DNA from: Accumulibacter sp.
GTDB taxonomy: Bacteria; Pseudomonadota; Gammaproteobacteria; Burkholderiales; Rhodocyclaceae
Length of the DNA: 64,000 nt
Reading direction: 5' to 3'
Assembly: GCA_024235695.1 (NCBI GenBank)
Contig: JACKLX010000003.1
Span: forward strand, 186,001 to 250,000
Shown: positions 12,572 to 21,909 of the stretch, piece by piece
Position numbering within the stretch: position 1 is the first letter of the stretch
Layout of the letters: each line of letters begins with the position of its first letter
Notes under the pieces: generated by a model
Told to the model about the DNA's origin: nothing
Database searches by the model: none
What the model saw: the letters and a program-made list of their open reading frames with translations, nothing else
Position numbers and translations under genes: made by a program

Positions 12572-14881
12572 ATGACTCACGGTGCGTCTGCGCCACTTCC
12601 TGGCAAGCCAGCGGTCGATCATGGGAAGGCGTCGGGGACGGCGCCACCAGCGGCGTTCGGCAATCCGTACCCGGGTCTTGCTGCTTTCAGGCCGGAAGAA
12701 CATCACCTGTTCTTCGGCCGCGACGACGATGCCGACCGCGTTGTCGGCCGGCTGCTGGAAACGCGGCTGATCAGCGTCGTCGGCCACTCGGGTACCGGCA
12801 AGTCGTCGCTGGTCGCCGCCGGCGTCGTGCCGCGCCTCGCGGTGCAGCGCGAGAACCTGAGCTATCTGCGTTTCGAACCGCAGGGCCGGCCTTTCCACCA
12901 GCTTGCCGAGGCCCTCTGTCGAGATCTGCCCGCTGACCAGCGCGACCGTGCCCGGGTCGATCACTTGCGGCAGCTGCTGGCCGAGACCGGCGAATCGATG
13001 CCGTCGGAAGATCTGCTCGCCGCCGCCAGCCTCGATTTCCTCGGATGTTGGACGGGCCCCCTGCTGCTGCTGGTCGACCAGGCCGAGGACCTGTTCACGC
13101 ACACGCCGCCGGCAAGCGCGCGTCGCTTCCGCAAACTGTTCGCGGCGCTGCTGGCTGTCGAGAACCTGCAGCTGGTGTTGACCCTGCGCAGCGAATTTAC
13201 CGCCCGCTTGATGGAGTGGCTCGGTGAGGACCTCTTTCGGGCATCGCTGATCGTCCTCGAGCCGATTCGCGAAGAGCAGCGACTGCAGGCGATCATCACC
13301 GGCCCGGCCGAAGTCCTTGGCGTGCCGGTGCAGGCCGAGCTGGTTGCGACGCTGGTCGCGGCGTCCGGTGCCACCAGCGGCGCGCTGCCGCTGATCGCGC
13401 TGACGCTCGAGCGACTCTTCGAGCAGCGCGACGCCGAACGCGGGTTGACGCTTGCGGCCTACCAGCGAATGGGCGGCCTGGAGAGCATTGTCGAGACTGC
13501 CGCCTCGGGCATCGAACGACTGATCGCAAGCGATCCGCAACTGGAACTTGCCTGTGTGCGGTTGTTTGCCGAACTGGCGACGGTGATCGGCGAAATGCCG
13601 ACGCGCCGCGCGGCGGCAATCGAGCCGCTGCGCGCCGACCGACAGGTCGGTCGGCTGGTCGACGCGCTGCGCCGTCAGGGTTTTCTGAGCGACCCCGACG
13701 ATCAGCACGTCGAGCTTGCCCACGAGACGCTGATGAACTACTGGCCGCGCCTTCGCCAATGGTGTGCCCGCTATCGCGACAGCCTGGCGCTGCGGCGGCA
13801 GGCAAAGCAGGCGGCCAGGGAGTGGAAGCAGGCGATCGACCAGGACGCGATGCAACTGCCCGGCGATCAGAGCCGGCATGGCGACTTGCTGCGCTGGAGC
13901 TGGGAGCGGCAGAAGCCGGTACTGCTGGCCTTGCTCGATCTTGCTCACCGGCCAGCGGTCGCCGACGCCGATTTCCAGGATCCCGGTATCGCGGCCTGGC
14001 GGGCGCTTGCGGACACGCTGGATGAGCCGCTGCGCGCCTTCCTGCGGCCCGAGCCAGTGCTGCTGGTCGAAGAGCTGGCGACCGACGAGACACCGCATCA
14101 CCGGCGCGAGGAGATCGGTCTGCGGCTCAACCAGATGGGCGATCCCCGACGCGGCGTCGGGATGGCCGCCGATGGCCTGCCGGAGATCGTCTGGGTCGAC
14201 GTTCCGGCAGGCGAAGTGCAGCTCGAAGGCAGGGGCAGCGAGCGCTTCCCGGTGGCGCCGTTTCGCATCGCGCGCTACGCGGTCACCTGGCGGCAGTACA
14301 ACGTTTTCCTGCACGCCGATGACGGTTACCACGATCGCCGGTGGTGGCGGAAGCTGGTGCAGCGCAAGCAGCCCGGCGAGGCGCGCTGGAGTTTTCAGAA
14401 CCACCCGGTGATTCTCGTTGCGTGGAGCGACGCGGTCGCCTTCTGCCGCTGGCTGACCGAAAAGTGGCAGCTGAGCGGACCGGAGATCGTCCGCTTGCCG
14501 ACCGAATGGGAATGGCAATGGATTGCGCAGTCGGGCGGCGAGCAGCGCCGGTACCCGTGGGCCGACGAATGGCACGCCGGCCGCGCCAACAGTCATGAGA
14601 GCAGTATCGGCAGGACCATGGCGGTCGGCATGTATCCGCTCGGTTCGCCTGCTCTGGGTACGGTCGCTGACCTGGCCGGCAACGTCTGGGAATGGTGTCT
14701 GAACGAATACCACCTGCCGGGCAATACGCAGGTCGGCGGCGACAAGGCGCGGGCGCTGCGCGGCGGTTCGTGGCTCGATTTCCCGGCTGAGCTGCGGGCC
14801 GCCAAGCGCGAGTATTTTACCCCCGACGATCGTGACGGCGACATCGGTTTCCGGGTGGTGCTGGCGGCGCCTCTGGAGTAG
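12572..14881 (+). CDS. STAND-type (nSTAND1) NTPase fused to a C-terminal FGE-sulfatase domain
   Basis: The product is about 769 residues. After a short disordered N-terminus, [21 protein letters not shown] is the typical entry to nSTAND1 ATPases. Walker A is GHSGTGKSS (71-79) and Walker [11 protein letters not shown] (around 165-173), followed by a helical region ending in [13 protein letters not shown]. From about residue 528 an FGE-sulfatase/SUMF1-like domain follows, with [20 protein letters not shown] and LRGGSW...IGFRVV. Such STAND-effector fusions are typical of biological-conflict or signalling ATPases. FGE folds at the C-terminus are also known targets of diversity-generating retroelements, and the last 45 residues have that layout. 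The ATG at 12572 has GAGG upstream. No partner gene is obvious; the next gene is convergent. Function is unproven. Confidence 0.82.
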   Translation: MTHGASAPLPGKPAVDHGKASGTAPPAAFGNPYPGLAAFRPEEHHLFFGRDDDADRVVGRLLETRLISVVGHSGTGKSSLVAAGVVPRLAVQRENLSYLRFEPQGRPFHQLAEALCRDLPADQRDRARVDHLRQLLAETGESMPSEDLLAAASLDFLGCWTGPLLLLVDQAEDLFTHTPPASARRFRKLFAALLAVENLQLVLTLRSEFTARLMEWLGEDLFRASLIVLEPIREEQRLQAIITGPAEVLGVPVQAELVATLVAASGATSGALPLIALTLERLFEQRDAERGLTLAAYQRMGGLESIVETAASGIERLIASDPQLELACVRLFAELATVIGEMPTRRAAAIEPLRADRQVGRLVDALRRQGFLSDPDDQHVELAHETLMNYWPRLRQWCARYRDSLALRRQAKQAAREWKQAIDQDAMQLPGDQSRHGDLLRWSWERQKPVLLALLDLAHRPAVADADFQDPGIAAWRALADTLDEPLRAFLRPEPVLLVEELATDETPHHRREEIGLRLNQMGDPRRGVGMAADGLPEIVWVDVPAGEVQLEGRGSERFPVAPFRIARYAVTWRQYNVFLHADDGYHDRRWWRKLVQRKQPGEARWSFQNHPVILVAWSDAVAFCRWLTEKWQLSGPEIVRLPTEWEWQWIAQSGGEQRRYPWADEWHAGRANSHESSIGRTMAVGMYPLGSPALGTVADLAGNVWEWCLNEYHLPGNTQVGGDKARALRGGSWLDFPAELRAAKREYFTPDDRDGDIGFRVVLAAPLE

Positions 14882-14982
14882 GCGGCGGGCAGATGCCATG
14901 CGCGGGCGGCGCCGCGCGCCTTCGCCAGACATCGCTCAGCAGCCAATGCACGCCAACCGCCAGCCCGGGTAGACGTCGGCGC

Positions 14983-16515
14983 CTACCGGCGACTGACGGT
15001 CAGCGTCACCTGGCCACGGTTATTGCCGTAGAACTTCCAGGCGTCATTGGCGTAGCTGTACAGGTAGCCGGACCGTCGCGGCCTGAAGGTGCACCGCTCA
15101 CCGATGACGAAGGTCTCGCCTTCGATCACCGTGCCGCTGGCGTCCATGTTCGGCTGATTGGCGATCATCCCGATCAGCGCGAACCAGGGGGCTTCCTCAC
15201 GACGGCGCGATCCCCACCAGTCGGCTTGCTGTTTGCCGCTCAGCCGGTGGTAGATCGCTTCGGCTTCGCCGATGGCACTGCCCAGCAGGTGCGCGACCTC
15301 GCCGATATGGAACACGCCATCGCGCGCGCCGCCCGGGCCGCAGGCGATGTCGCTGTCCAGCCATTCGCCGTTGGCGACGAAGCCGTAAGGCACACCCGCC
15401 TCGAGGTACAGGCCGCTGGCGTTCCAGTGCTGGCGTGCGAAGACGCTGCAACTGGCCGACTCGTCGTGGCCGAGCACTCGCGACAGGCGGTAAGGTGCCT
15501 GCGTCAGCGGCGGCACCTGGTGTCGGTCCCAGACCTGTTCGGCCAGCTCGCTGCCGACTCTGTCCGCGGCGACCAGCGGTGTCGCTCGCGGCAGCGTTCG
15601 CAGGTGCTTCCAGACACCGGTCAGCGAGTCGTGAATCGGGCCACGCGGGTCGGGCAACAGTTGGCTGGCAAGCGCCGGTGCGACGTGCAGGCCGAGCGCC
15701 GTCGCCTCGTCGATCATCCATTTCAGGGCGCCGTCGGAAAGCCCGTACTCGGTGTAACCGCCACCGACGTCGCCGTGCGTACCGGCAAACCAGAGTTGCT
15801 TGAAGCTGCCGTCCGCCGGCCGCTCGCCACCGGTCCACAAGGTCGGTGCGAAACTCGCCCGCTGCTCGTCCATGGCCACGGCATGCCGGGCATGGCGGAC
15901 CGCGACACCGAGATCGGTGTCGTGAAAACGGTAGTCGCCGGGGTTGTCGAGGAGTTGGTCAAGCAGCAGCAGGTCGTCGGGTACGCCAAGCGAACCGACG
16001 GTATCCCAGACACCGATCAGATGAATGGCCGGCTTGCCGTCCGGCAGGTCGCCGGCGAGGAATCGGCTGTCGGCGCTCCATCGCGCCGCCGGCTCGCGCT
16101 GACGGTAACCGTGCTGGTACACCCTCTCGACGGCCTCCCAGGCCTGCCGGTCACTGGCCGCGCCGAGGTCGAGAAGGCCGCATCGGCCGATCAGACCGCC
16201 CAGGCTGCGCACGGTGTAGGCCCCGCGACTGAAGCCGAAAAGGAAAATCCGGTCACCCTTGCGGTAGTGGTCACACAGCCAACGATAGGCGCCGAGGATG
16301 TTGCGGCTCAGGCCGAGGCCGATGCCGCCGCCGAGCAGGCGCTCGACGAGGCCGCCCTCGGCGCCGACGCCGGGATGGTAGTAGCGCAGCTGCCGCTCGT
16401 CGGCGATGCAGAGGTTGTAGAGTTTGGCGACGTTGGTCGGGCACGGCAGGGCGGCCATCTTCTGCTCCGGCGTGCACCAGGTGCCATCACTGCAGACCAC
16501 GAGGTTGCGCGACAT
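14983..16515 (-). CDS. DUF2235-family alpha/beta hydrolase (phospholipase-like)
   Basis: The product has 510 residues. It opens with MSRNLVVCSDGTWC, typical of DUF2235, and has a nucleophile elbow FGFSRGAYTVRS with Ser96. DUF2235 includes the Tle1 phospholipase effectors of type VI secretion and many uncharacterised proteins; no secretion genes or immunity-like lipoprotein is adjacent. No signal peptide is visible. The C-terminal 150 residues extend beyond the core, with YSYANDAWKFYGNNRGQVTLTV suggesting a small beta domain. The ATG at 16515 is preceded by GGAGAA, so it is preferred to an upstream in-frame ATG. It converges on the STAND gene. Confidence 0.82.
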   Translation of the reverse strand: MSRNLVVCSDGTWCTPEQKMAALPCPTNVAKLYNLCIADERQLRYYHPGVGAEGGLVERLLGGGIGLGLSRNILGAYRWLCDHYRKGDRIFLFGFSRGAYTVRSLGGLIGRCGLLDLGAASDRQAWEAVERVYQHGYRQREPAARWSADSRFLAGDLPDGKPAIHLIGVWDTVGSLGVPDDLLLLDQLLDNPGDYRFHDTDLGVAVRHARHAVAMDEQRASFAPTLWTGGERPADGSFKQLWFAGTHGDVGGGYTEYGLSDGALKWMIDEATALGLHVAPALASQLLPDPRGPIHDSLTGVWKHLRTLPRATPLVAADRVGSELAEQVWDRHQVPPLTQAPYRLSRVLGHDESASCSVFARQHWNASGLYLEAGVPYGFVANGEWLDSDIACGPGGARDGVFHIGEVAHLLGSAIGEAEAIYHRLSGKQQADWWGSRRREEAPWFALIGMIANQPNMDASGTVIEGETFVIGERCTFRPRRSGYLYSYANDAWKFYGNNRGQVTLTVSRR

Positions 16516-16596
16516 GCTTGTTCTCCGGCCGGTGACAGGGTGTCGACGGCAAGTACCGATAGCTCGGTTCACTATAGACCGCGGCACCTGCCGGGT

Positions 16597-19500
16597 TCAA
16601 TCCCGAGCGGCCGGCGGTCGGGCCGGTGATGTGCGCCGCAGCCCGCCGTTGGCCGGGGAGGTGCTGCAGTCGATTGCCGGCAGGGTGAAGCGGAAGCTGT
16701 CGAAGGCCGCCGCCGGGCGCGGTGGGCTGAAGAAATAGCCCTGCACCTCGAAGCAGCGGTGGGCCTGCAGGAAGTGGAGTTGTTCGACGGTTTCGACGCC
16801 CTCGGCGACGACATCCATGTGCAGGCTTTCGGCCATGGCGACGACGGCGCGGACGATCGCCGCGTCGTTGGCGTCGGTTGACAGGTCGCGCACGAACGAA
16901 CGATCGATCTTCAGGCGTGAGACCGGGAAGCGCTTGAGGTAGGCCAGGCTCGAGTAGCCGGTGCCGAAGTCGTCGATCGCCATCCGGATGCCGAGTGCCG
17001 CCAGGGCATGCAGTAGGCGGGTGGCGGTCATCGGGTCGTCCATCAACAGGCTCTCGGTCAGTTCCAGCTCGAGATTCTGCGGTGGCACACCGGTCGCGGC
17101 GAGCGTTGCAGCGATCCGTTCGCAGAGGTCGGCCTGCTGCAACTGCCGCGCCGAAAGGTTGACACTGATCCGCAGGTGGCGGTGGCCGGCGTCGTGCCAG
17201 CACCGCGTCTGGCGGCAGGCCTCGCGCAATACCCACTCGCCAATCGGGACGATCAGGCCGGTTTCTTCGGCAATCGGGATAAAGCGATCGGGAGCCACCA
17301 GGCCGTGCTGCGGGTGGTGCCAGCGGAGCAGGGCTTCCATGGCGGTGACTTCGCCGCTGCGGCACTCTACGAGCGGTTGGTAGAAGAGCTCGAACTGCTG
17401 CTGCTCGATGGCGGTGCGCAGGTCGCTCTCGATCGAAACGCGCTCCTGCACGGCCTGGTTCATTTCCTGAGTGAAGAACTGGAAGTTGTTGCGGCCTCGT
17501 TCCTTGGCGTGATACATCGCCGTGTCGGCATTGCGCAACAGCGTTGGCGCATCGTCGCCGTCATCCGGAAAGATGCTGATGCCGATGCTTGGCGTCACTT
17601 GCAGTGGACGATCGTCGAGCAACTGTGGCGCTGAAACGACTTCGAGCACCTTCCGAGCGACTCGGGCGGCTCGCTCGATCTCGGTCAGTCCGGGAATGAC
17701 GATGATGAACTCGTCGCCGCCGAGCCGCGCGACCGTTTCGGTTTCGCGCAGAACCTCCTTCAGACGATCGGCGACGCGCGCCAGCAGTCGGTCGCCGGTG
17801 TCGTGCCCGAGGGTGTCGTTGATCAGCTTGAATCGGTCGAGGTCGAGGAAGAGAACGGCCGTGTGCTTGCCGTCGCGTCGGGACTTCGCGATCGCCTGGC
17901 GGATGCGATCCTCGAGCAGGGTGCGGTTGGGCAGCCTGGTCAGCGCATCGTGGTGGGCGAGGAAGCGGATGTGCTCCTCCGATCGCTTGCGCTCGCTGAT
18001 GTCGTCGAAGCTGCCGGTATAGTGCGTCACGACGCCGTCACCATTCCTGACCGCGGTGATCGTCAGCGACGCCGGAAAGACCTCGCCGTTCTTGCGGCGA
18101 TTCCAGACCTCGCCGCGCCACAGGCCATGCGCCGCGATCCGGGTCCACATCTCCTGCCCGGCGCCGTCGCTGTCGAGCCCGGCAGAGAACAGTCTCGGCG
18201 TTTGGCCAACGATCTCGTCGAGTGCATAGCCGGTGATCATGGTTAATGCCGGGTTGGCCGAAACGATGCGCTGCTCGGCATCGGTGATGCAGATCGCCGA
18301 CGTGCTGGCCGAGAATACCGTTGCCGCCAGGCGCTGTGCCTGCTCCGCCCGCCGCTGGTTGACGATTCGCCAGATGTCCTGGCTGAGCAGCCGTGCGGTC
18401 TCGACTTCGTATTCGCTGTACGGTCCGGCCTTGTTGGCGACGCCAAGCATCATGCGGCCGCGGCCGCCCTCGACGACCGGCACGCTGATCAGTCGCTGGA
18501 TTCCCGACAGTGGCGTCGGCAGAGCGCTGGTCAGCGCGGCCGGTTGCTCGTTGAAGACCAGCGGCGCGCGCTTCCGCATCGCCATCGCCCAGAGATCGGC
18601 GAGGCGGATCGCGCACAGCGGGGCGGCGTCCGCCGACGGCTTGTCGGCGCGTGCCGCCCGTGACCAGGTGACCGATTCGCCGGTCTGCTGATCGGCTTCG
18701 ACGAAATAGAGGAATGACAGCCGACTTTCGGTCAGCCGTTCGGCGACTGCCAGCCCGTGCTCGATGAAGCCGCTCTCGTCCATCCGCTCGGCGGCTTTCG
18801 GCAGGTCGAGCATCGCCAGCGCGCGCTCGGCCTGTTGTGCGAGCAGTGCGGCCGATCGCTGGCGAGCCTCGTCGATACGCAGGCGCTCGGTGATGTCGGT
18901 CAGGATGCAGTGCGTGCGCGCCTGGCCGCCTACGCCCTGATGGACCTGGCCATTGACCAGCAGGGTGATCGTCGTGCCGTTCTTGTGCAGGGCGTCGAAC
19001 ACGAAACCGTCGATTCGTCCGTCGGCGACGAACTTCCGGAAGCTCTCACTCACCGCGGCGATCGACGGCTCGGCAACGAAAGCCATGATCGAGTGCCCGA
19101 TCACTTCGTCGCGGCGGTATCCGAGCAAGCTCAGCCAGGCGTCGTTGACCTCGACCAGTTCGCGTCTGGCGACATCCACCGACTGATAGGGCAGCGGCGC
19201 GCTGCTGAACAGGGCGCGGTAGTGCTCTTCGGAGGCGCTCAGCGCGGCCTCCCGTTCGAGAATGGCGTTCGCCATGCGGCGCATGCTGACGGCCAGATTG
19301 GCCAGTTCCGCGGCCCGCGAGGAGGGCAGCGGCGCCCGGTAATCGCCGTCGGCGATGGCCTGCACATGGCTGGCGAAATCGGCGACCCGCCGTACCAGGG
19401 TGCGACCATAGACATAGGCACAGAGCACGGCCAGCGCGAGCGCGGCAGCGACGCCGCCGGCAATTGCCAGCAGCGTCGAACGTATGGTGGCGAAGGCCAC

Positions 19501-20325
19501 CGCGGTTGGCTGCGCGACCAGCGTCAGCCAACCCGAAGTGCCTACCGGTGTCACCGTGCCGATCTGTTCGACGCCATCGAGCGAAAAGCGGGCGGTGCCG
19601 AACTGGCCGGCAAGACCGGCCCGTACCAGTGGCAGGTGGCGGAGGTTGTCCTGGCGGGCGGCGTGACTGGCGTCGGGGTGGGCGACGATCTGGCCCAGAC
19701 TGTCGACGATGATCGGCAGCACGGCAGCCGACAGGCCGAGCTCGCCGATGTGCCTGGAAAGCTGCTCGAGATCGAGTTCGCCAAGCAGTGTCCAGCGTTG
19801 GCGCTCGTCGGTCGTCGCTTCATTGCCGATCGGCACGGTGACCGCGACGACGATCTTGCCGCGTTGCGACAGGTAGCTGCTGGACCAGATGACCGTACCG
19901 GCTTGCGTGCTACGGAAAAAGCTGCGCGCCGAGAAGTCCAGACCGAGCAGGTCGGTGCGACCGTCGCGCCGCTGCGGTGGCAGCCCGACATCGAAGACAC
20001 GCGCACTGGCATCGAGGACGTACAGGGCCTCGAGGGGCGCGTGTGCACTGGCCTGCGTATCGATGATGATGCGTGTCGTGTCGGCCGCGGCGCTCGGCGG
20101 CACGGCGAGCTCGGCGGCGACGCGCTCGAGTTCCGCCGCCGATCCCCGCAGGAAGTCGTCCACCTGCCGCGACAGCGCCGTAGCCAAGGCCTTGTTGGCG
20201 GCCTCAACCTGATCGTTCAGGCGCGGCAGGAGAACGCCGAGCAGGATCGCGACGAGGGCCAGCATGGCCACTCCGACCGTGGCCGAGAGGCCCAGCGCAA
20301 GCCAGAAGCGAAGCGAGCGAGCCAT
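16597..20325 (-). CDS. Membrane sensor with Cache, HAMP-like, PAS, GAF, PAS, GGDEF and EAL domains
   Basis: The product is about 1242 residues. A first transmembrane helix (5-30) and a second at about 275-300 bracket a periplasmic Cache-like ligand domain. After a HAMP-like linker come a PAS domain (around 365-480), a GAF domain (around 505-655, with PVVEGGRGRMMLGVANK) and a second PAS. The GGDEF domain has an intact RLGGDEFIIV site near residue 868. The EAL domain has MEALLRWHHP near 997 and DDFGTGYSSL, both consistent with catalytic phosphodiesterases. It can therefore make and degrade c-di-GMP, with the net direction unknown. A binding-protein lipoprotein gene lies 80 bases upstream on the same strand, which suggests that the two work as sensor and ligand receptor. 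Confidence 0.92.
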   Translation of the reverse strand: MARSLRFWLALGLSATVGVAMLALVAILLGVLLPRLNDQVEAANKALATALSRQVDDFLRGSAAELERVAAELAVPPSAAADTTRIIIDTQASAHAPLEALYVLDASARVFDVGLPPQRRDGRTDLLGLDFSARSFFRSTQAGTVIWSSSYLSQRGKIVVAVTVPIGNEATTDERQRWTLLGELDLEQLSRHIGELGLSAAVLPIIVDSLGQIVAHPDASHAARQDNLRHLPLVRAGLAGQFGTARFSLDGVEQIGTVTPVGTSGWLTLVAQPTAVAFATIRSTLLAIAGGVAAALALAVLCAYVYGRTLVRRVADFASHVQAIADGDYRAPLPSSRAAELANLAVSMRRMANAILEREAALSASEEHYRALFSSAPLPYQSVDVARRELVEVNDAWLSLLGYRRDEVIGHSIMAFVAEPSIAAVSESFRKFVADGRIDGFVFDALHKNGTTITLLVNGQVHQGVGGQARTHCILTDITERLRIDEARQRSAALLAQQAERALAMLDLPKAAERMDESGFIEHGLAVAERLTESRLSFLYFVEADQQTGESVTWSRAARADKPSADAAPLCAIRLADLWAMAMRKRAPLVFNEQPAALTSALPTPLSGIQRLISVPVVEGGRGRMMLGVANKAGPYSEYEVETARLLSQDIWRIVNQRRAEQAQRLAATVFSASTSAICITDAEQRIVSANPALTMITGYALDEIVGQTPRLFSAGLDSDGAGQEMWTRIAAHGLWRGEVWNRRKNGEVFPASLTITAVRNGDGVVTHYTGSFDDISERKRSEEHIRFLAHHDALTRLPNRTLLEDRIRQAIAKSRRDGKHTAVLFLDLDRFKLINDTLGHDTGDRLLARVADRLKEVLRETETVARLGGDEFIIVIPGLTEIERAARVARKVLEVVSAPQLLDDRPLQVTPSIGISIFPDDGDDAPTLLRNADTAMYHAKERGRNNFQFFTQEMNQAVQERVSIESDLRTAIEQQQFELFYQPLVECRSGEVTAMEALLRWHHPQHGLVAPDRFIPIAEETGLIVPIGEWVLREACRQTRCWHDAGHRHLRISVNLSARQLQQADLCERIAATLAATGVPPQNLELELTESLLMDDPMTATRLLHALAALGIRMAIDDFGTGYSSLAYLKRFPVSRLKIDRSFVRDLSTDANDAAIVRAVVAMAESLHMDVVAEGVETVEQLHFLQAHRCFEVQGYFFSPPRPAAAFDSFRFTLPAIDCSTSPANGGLRRTSPARPPAARD

Positions 20326-20405
20326 CGCGCGAACGCTAGCGCGAAACGGCCAGCCGCGTCTTGTTGCGGACGTCGGCGGCGAGCGCTGCAGACACCCGGC
20401 CGGGC

Positions 20406-21572
20406 TTAGTACAGGGACTTGAATCGGCCATCGTGGATCGCCGACAGAAAGGTGTCGCGGCGCGCATCGCCGTTGCCGTCGATATCGATTGGCGATTGCG
20501 CGCCGGCAAACCGGCCGTGGGCGAGCAGTGCCTGTTTCAGGGTCTGGCCGCTGGATCTGGCGGCGATCGCATCGAGGGCGACGTTGGTGGCGTCGAAAGC
20601 GGTCAGTCCGGGGAAACCAGGCTCGTGCGAAAAGCGCTGGCGGTAGGCTCGGAGAAATGCCTGATACGCCGGTGCCGTGCTTTCGCGGTCGACGTACTGG
20701 GCAACGACGACGCCCTCGACAGCCCGGCCGCCCAGTTCGATCAAGCGTTCGGTAGCCGCCCATTCGGCGGTGCCGATACGAACCTCGCTGTCACGCATGC
20801 GAATCTGCTGGATCAGCAGGGCGGTGTCCACCGAATTGCTGATGATCACCACGCCGTCCGGCTTGCTGGCAAGGATGCTGGCGGCCAGCGCCGCCAGGGA
20901 GTCGCCGGAATCGATGCTGGCCTCATCGACGACCTGCCCGCCCATGCCTTCGAAGGCCTGCCGGAAGTCGTTCGCCCAGCTCTCGCTGTAGGCCTTGTTG
21001 CGCAGATCGCAGACCAGCACCACCCGGCGCACGCCGCCCTGCCGGAAATAGTGCTCGGCCGACTTGAAGACGTGCGCCGCGGTCGGCGCGACGACGCGGA
21101 AGAACTGGTCGTCGAGAGCGGTCAGGGCGTTGGTGGTCGCCGTCGGCGAGATCAGCGGAATCCCGGCGGTGTTGAACTGCGGCAGAACGACCAGCGCCAT
21201 CGCGCTGGTCATCGGACCGATCACCGCCTCGACCCCGCGGGCCAGCAGGCGGTCGGCCGCCTTTCGGGCGACTTCGGCGTCCTGCTGATCGTCCTCGGCG
21301 ATCAGCTCGATTGGCCGGCCGTCGATGCCACCCTGCTGATTGCGCAACTCGACTGCCAGGATGGCGCCGTTGCGTCCGCCGATCCCGAGATCGGCGACGC
21401 GCCCGGAGAGTCCCCCGAGAAAGCCGATTCGCACGGGCTCCGGTGGCGCACAGGCGACCACGGCCAACAGGCAGGCGGCCAGCAAGGCGATCAGCTGCGG
21501 CCGGGAGCCGTGTGGGCGCGACGCGCAGCGCGATCGCTCGGATGCTTTTGATCTGCAAGTCGACGGGAGCAT
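20406..21572 (-). CDS. Periplasmic binding protein, Leu/Ile/Val-type (type 1), lipoprotein
   Basis: The product has 388 residues. An N-terminal signal ending in LLAVVAC is a lipobox, so it should be a lipoprotein. The mature part is a type 1 periplasmic binding fold, as in LivK (VRIGFLGGLSGRVADLGIGGRNGAILAV at the entry; GPMTSAMALVVLP; LISPTATTNALT). No permease or ATPase genes are adjacent. The GGDEF-EAL sensor follows after 80 bases, so a sensory role is as likely as transport. The ligand is not predictable. The ATG at 21572 is chosen over one nine codons upstream. Confidence 0.85.
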   Translation of the reverse strand: MLPSTCRSKASERSRCASRPHGSRPQLIALLAACLLAVVACAPPEPVRIGFLGGLSGRVADLGIGGRNGAILAVELRNQQGGIDGRPIELIAEDDQQDAEVARKAADRLLARGVEAVIGPMTSAMALVVLPQFNTAGIPLISPTATTNALTALDDQFFRVVAPTAAHVFKSAEHYFRQGGVRRVVLVCDLRNKAYSESWANDFRQAFEGMGGQVVDEASIDSGDSLAALAASILASKPDGVVIISNSVDTALLIQQIRMRDSEVRIGTAEWAATERLIELGGRAVEGVVVAQYVDRESTAPAYQAFLRAYRQRFSHEPGFPGLTAFDATNVALDAIAARSSGQTLKQALLAHGRFAGAQSPIDIDGNGDARRDTFLSAIHDGRFKSLY

Positions 21573-21909
21573 GTGAACCCTGTTCGGTGCCAGATCCACG
21601 TCCGGAAATCGTCGCCGGATCGGACTGCCATTGAGCAGAAGTGTACAACGTACGACGCCGCAGCGCTGCCACGGTTTTTCTTGTCAGGCCGCGGCCGTGC
21701 CGGCAGGGGTCCGTTCGGTCACTGACCTGCCCGCGGCGCAACTGGTCCGGGAGATCGTCGGAAAACGCCGAAGAACGGCGAAAAGGCCGGACCAATGACG
21801 GTCAAGCAATTGAAAGACATGATCTATCGGCGCTATCATGACAGCTGTTGCGGATCCTTGATCCGACAGCATTTTTTGCAGCAGAACGTAGCCCATGGGA
21901 GAGAGACAG
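21573..21909. other. Divergent intergenic region upstream of ppk2
   Basis: The region separates the binding-lipoprotein gene from ppk2. It holds a good promoter toward ppk2 (listed separately) and, at 21851-21865, a 6-bp hairpin CGGATC-CTT-GATCCG followed within five bases by a run of six T. The hairpin would be in the ppk2 leader. No gene is seen. Confidence 0.5.
21810..21839 (+). promoter_or_regulatory. Putative ppk2 promoter
   Basis: TTGAAA (21810-21815) and TATCAT (21834-21839) are separated by 18 bases, and transcription would begin about 60 bases before the ppk2 start. I looked for a Pho box here and found no convincing pair of CTGTCAT-like repeats. Confidence 0.5.

Noticed and set aside
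12398-14932. A minus-strand open frame running into the GST gene from the antisense of the STAND gene
   Set aside because: Only the part from 12397 down matches a family (GST); the rest is antisense to a gene with Walker A/B and FGE motifs.
21573-21909. Possible Pho box upstream of ppk2
   Set aside because: One CTGTCAT-like sequence exists on the minus strand near 21840, but no second repeat at the required spacing, so phosphate-regulon control cannot be claimed.
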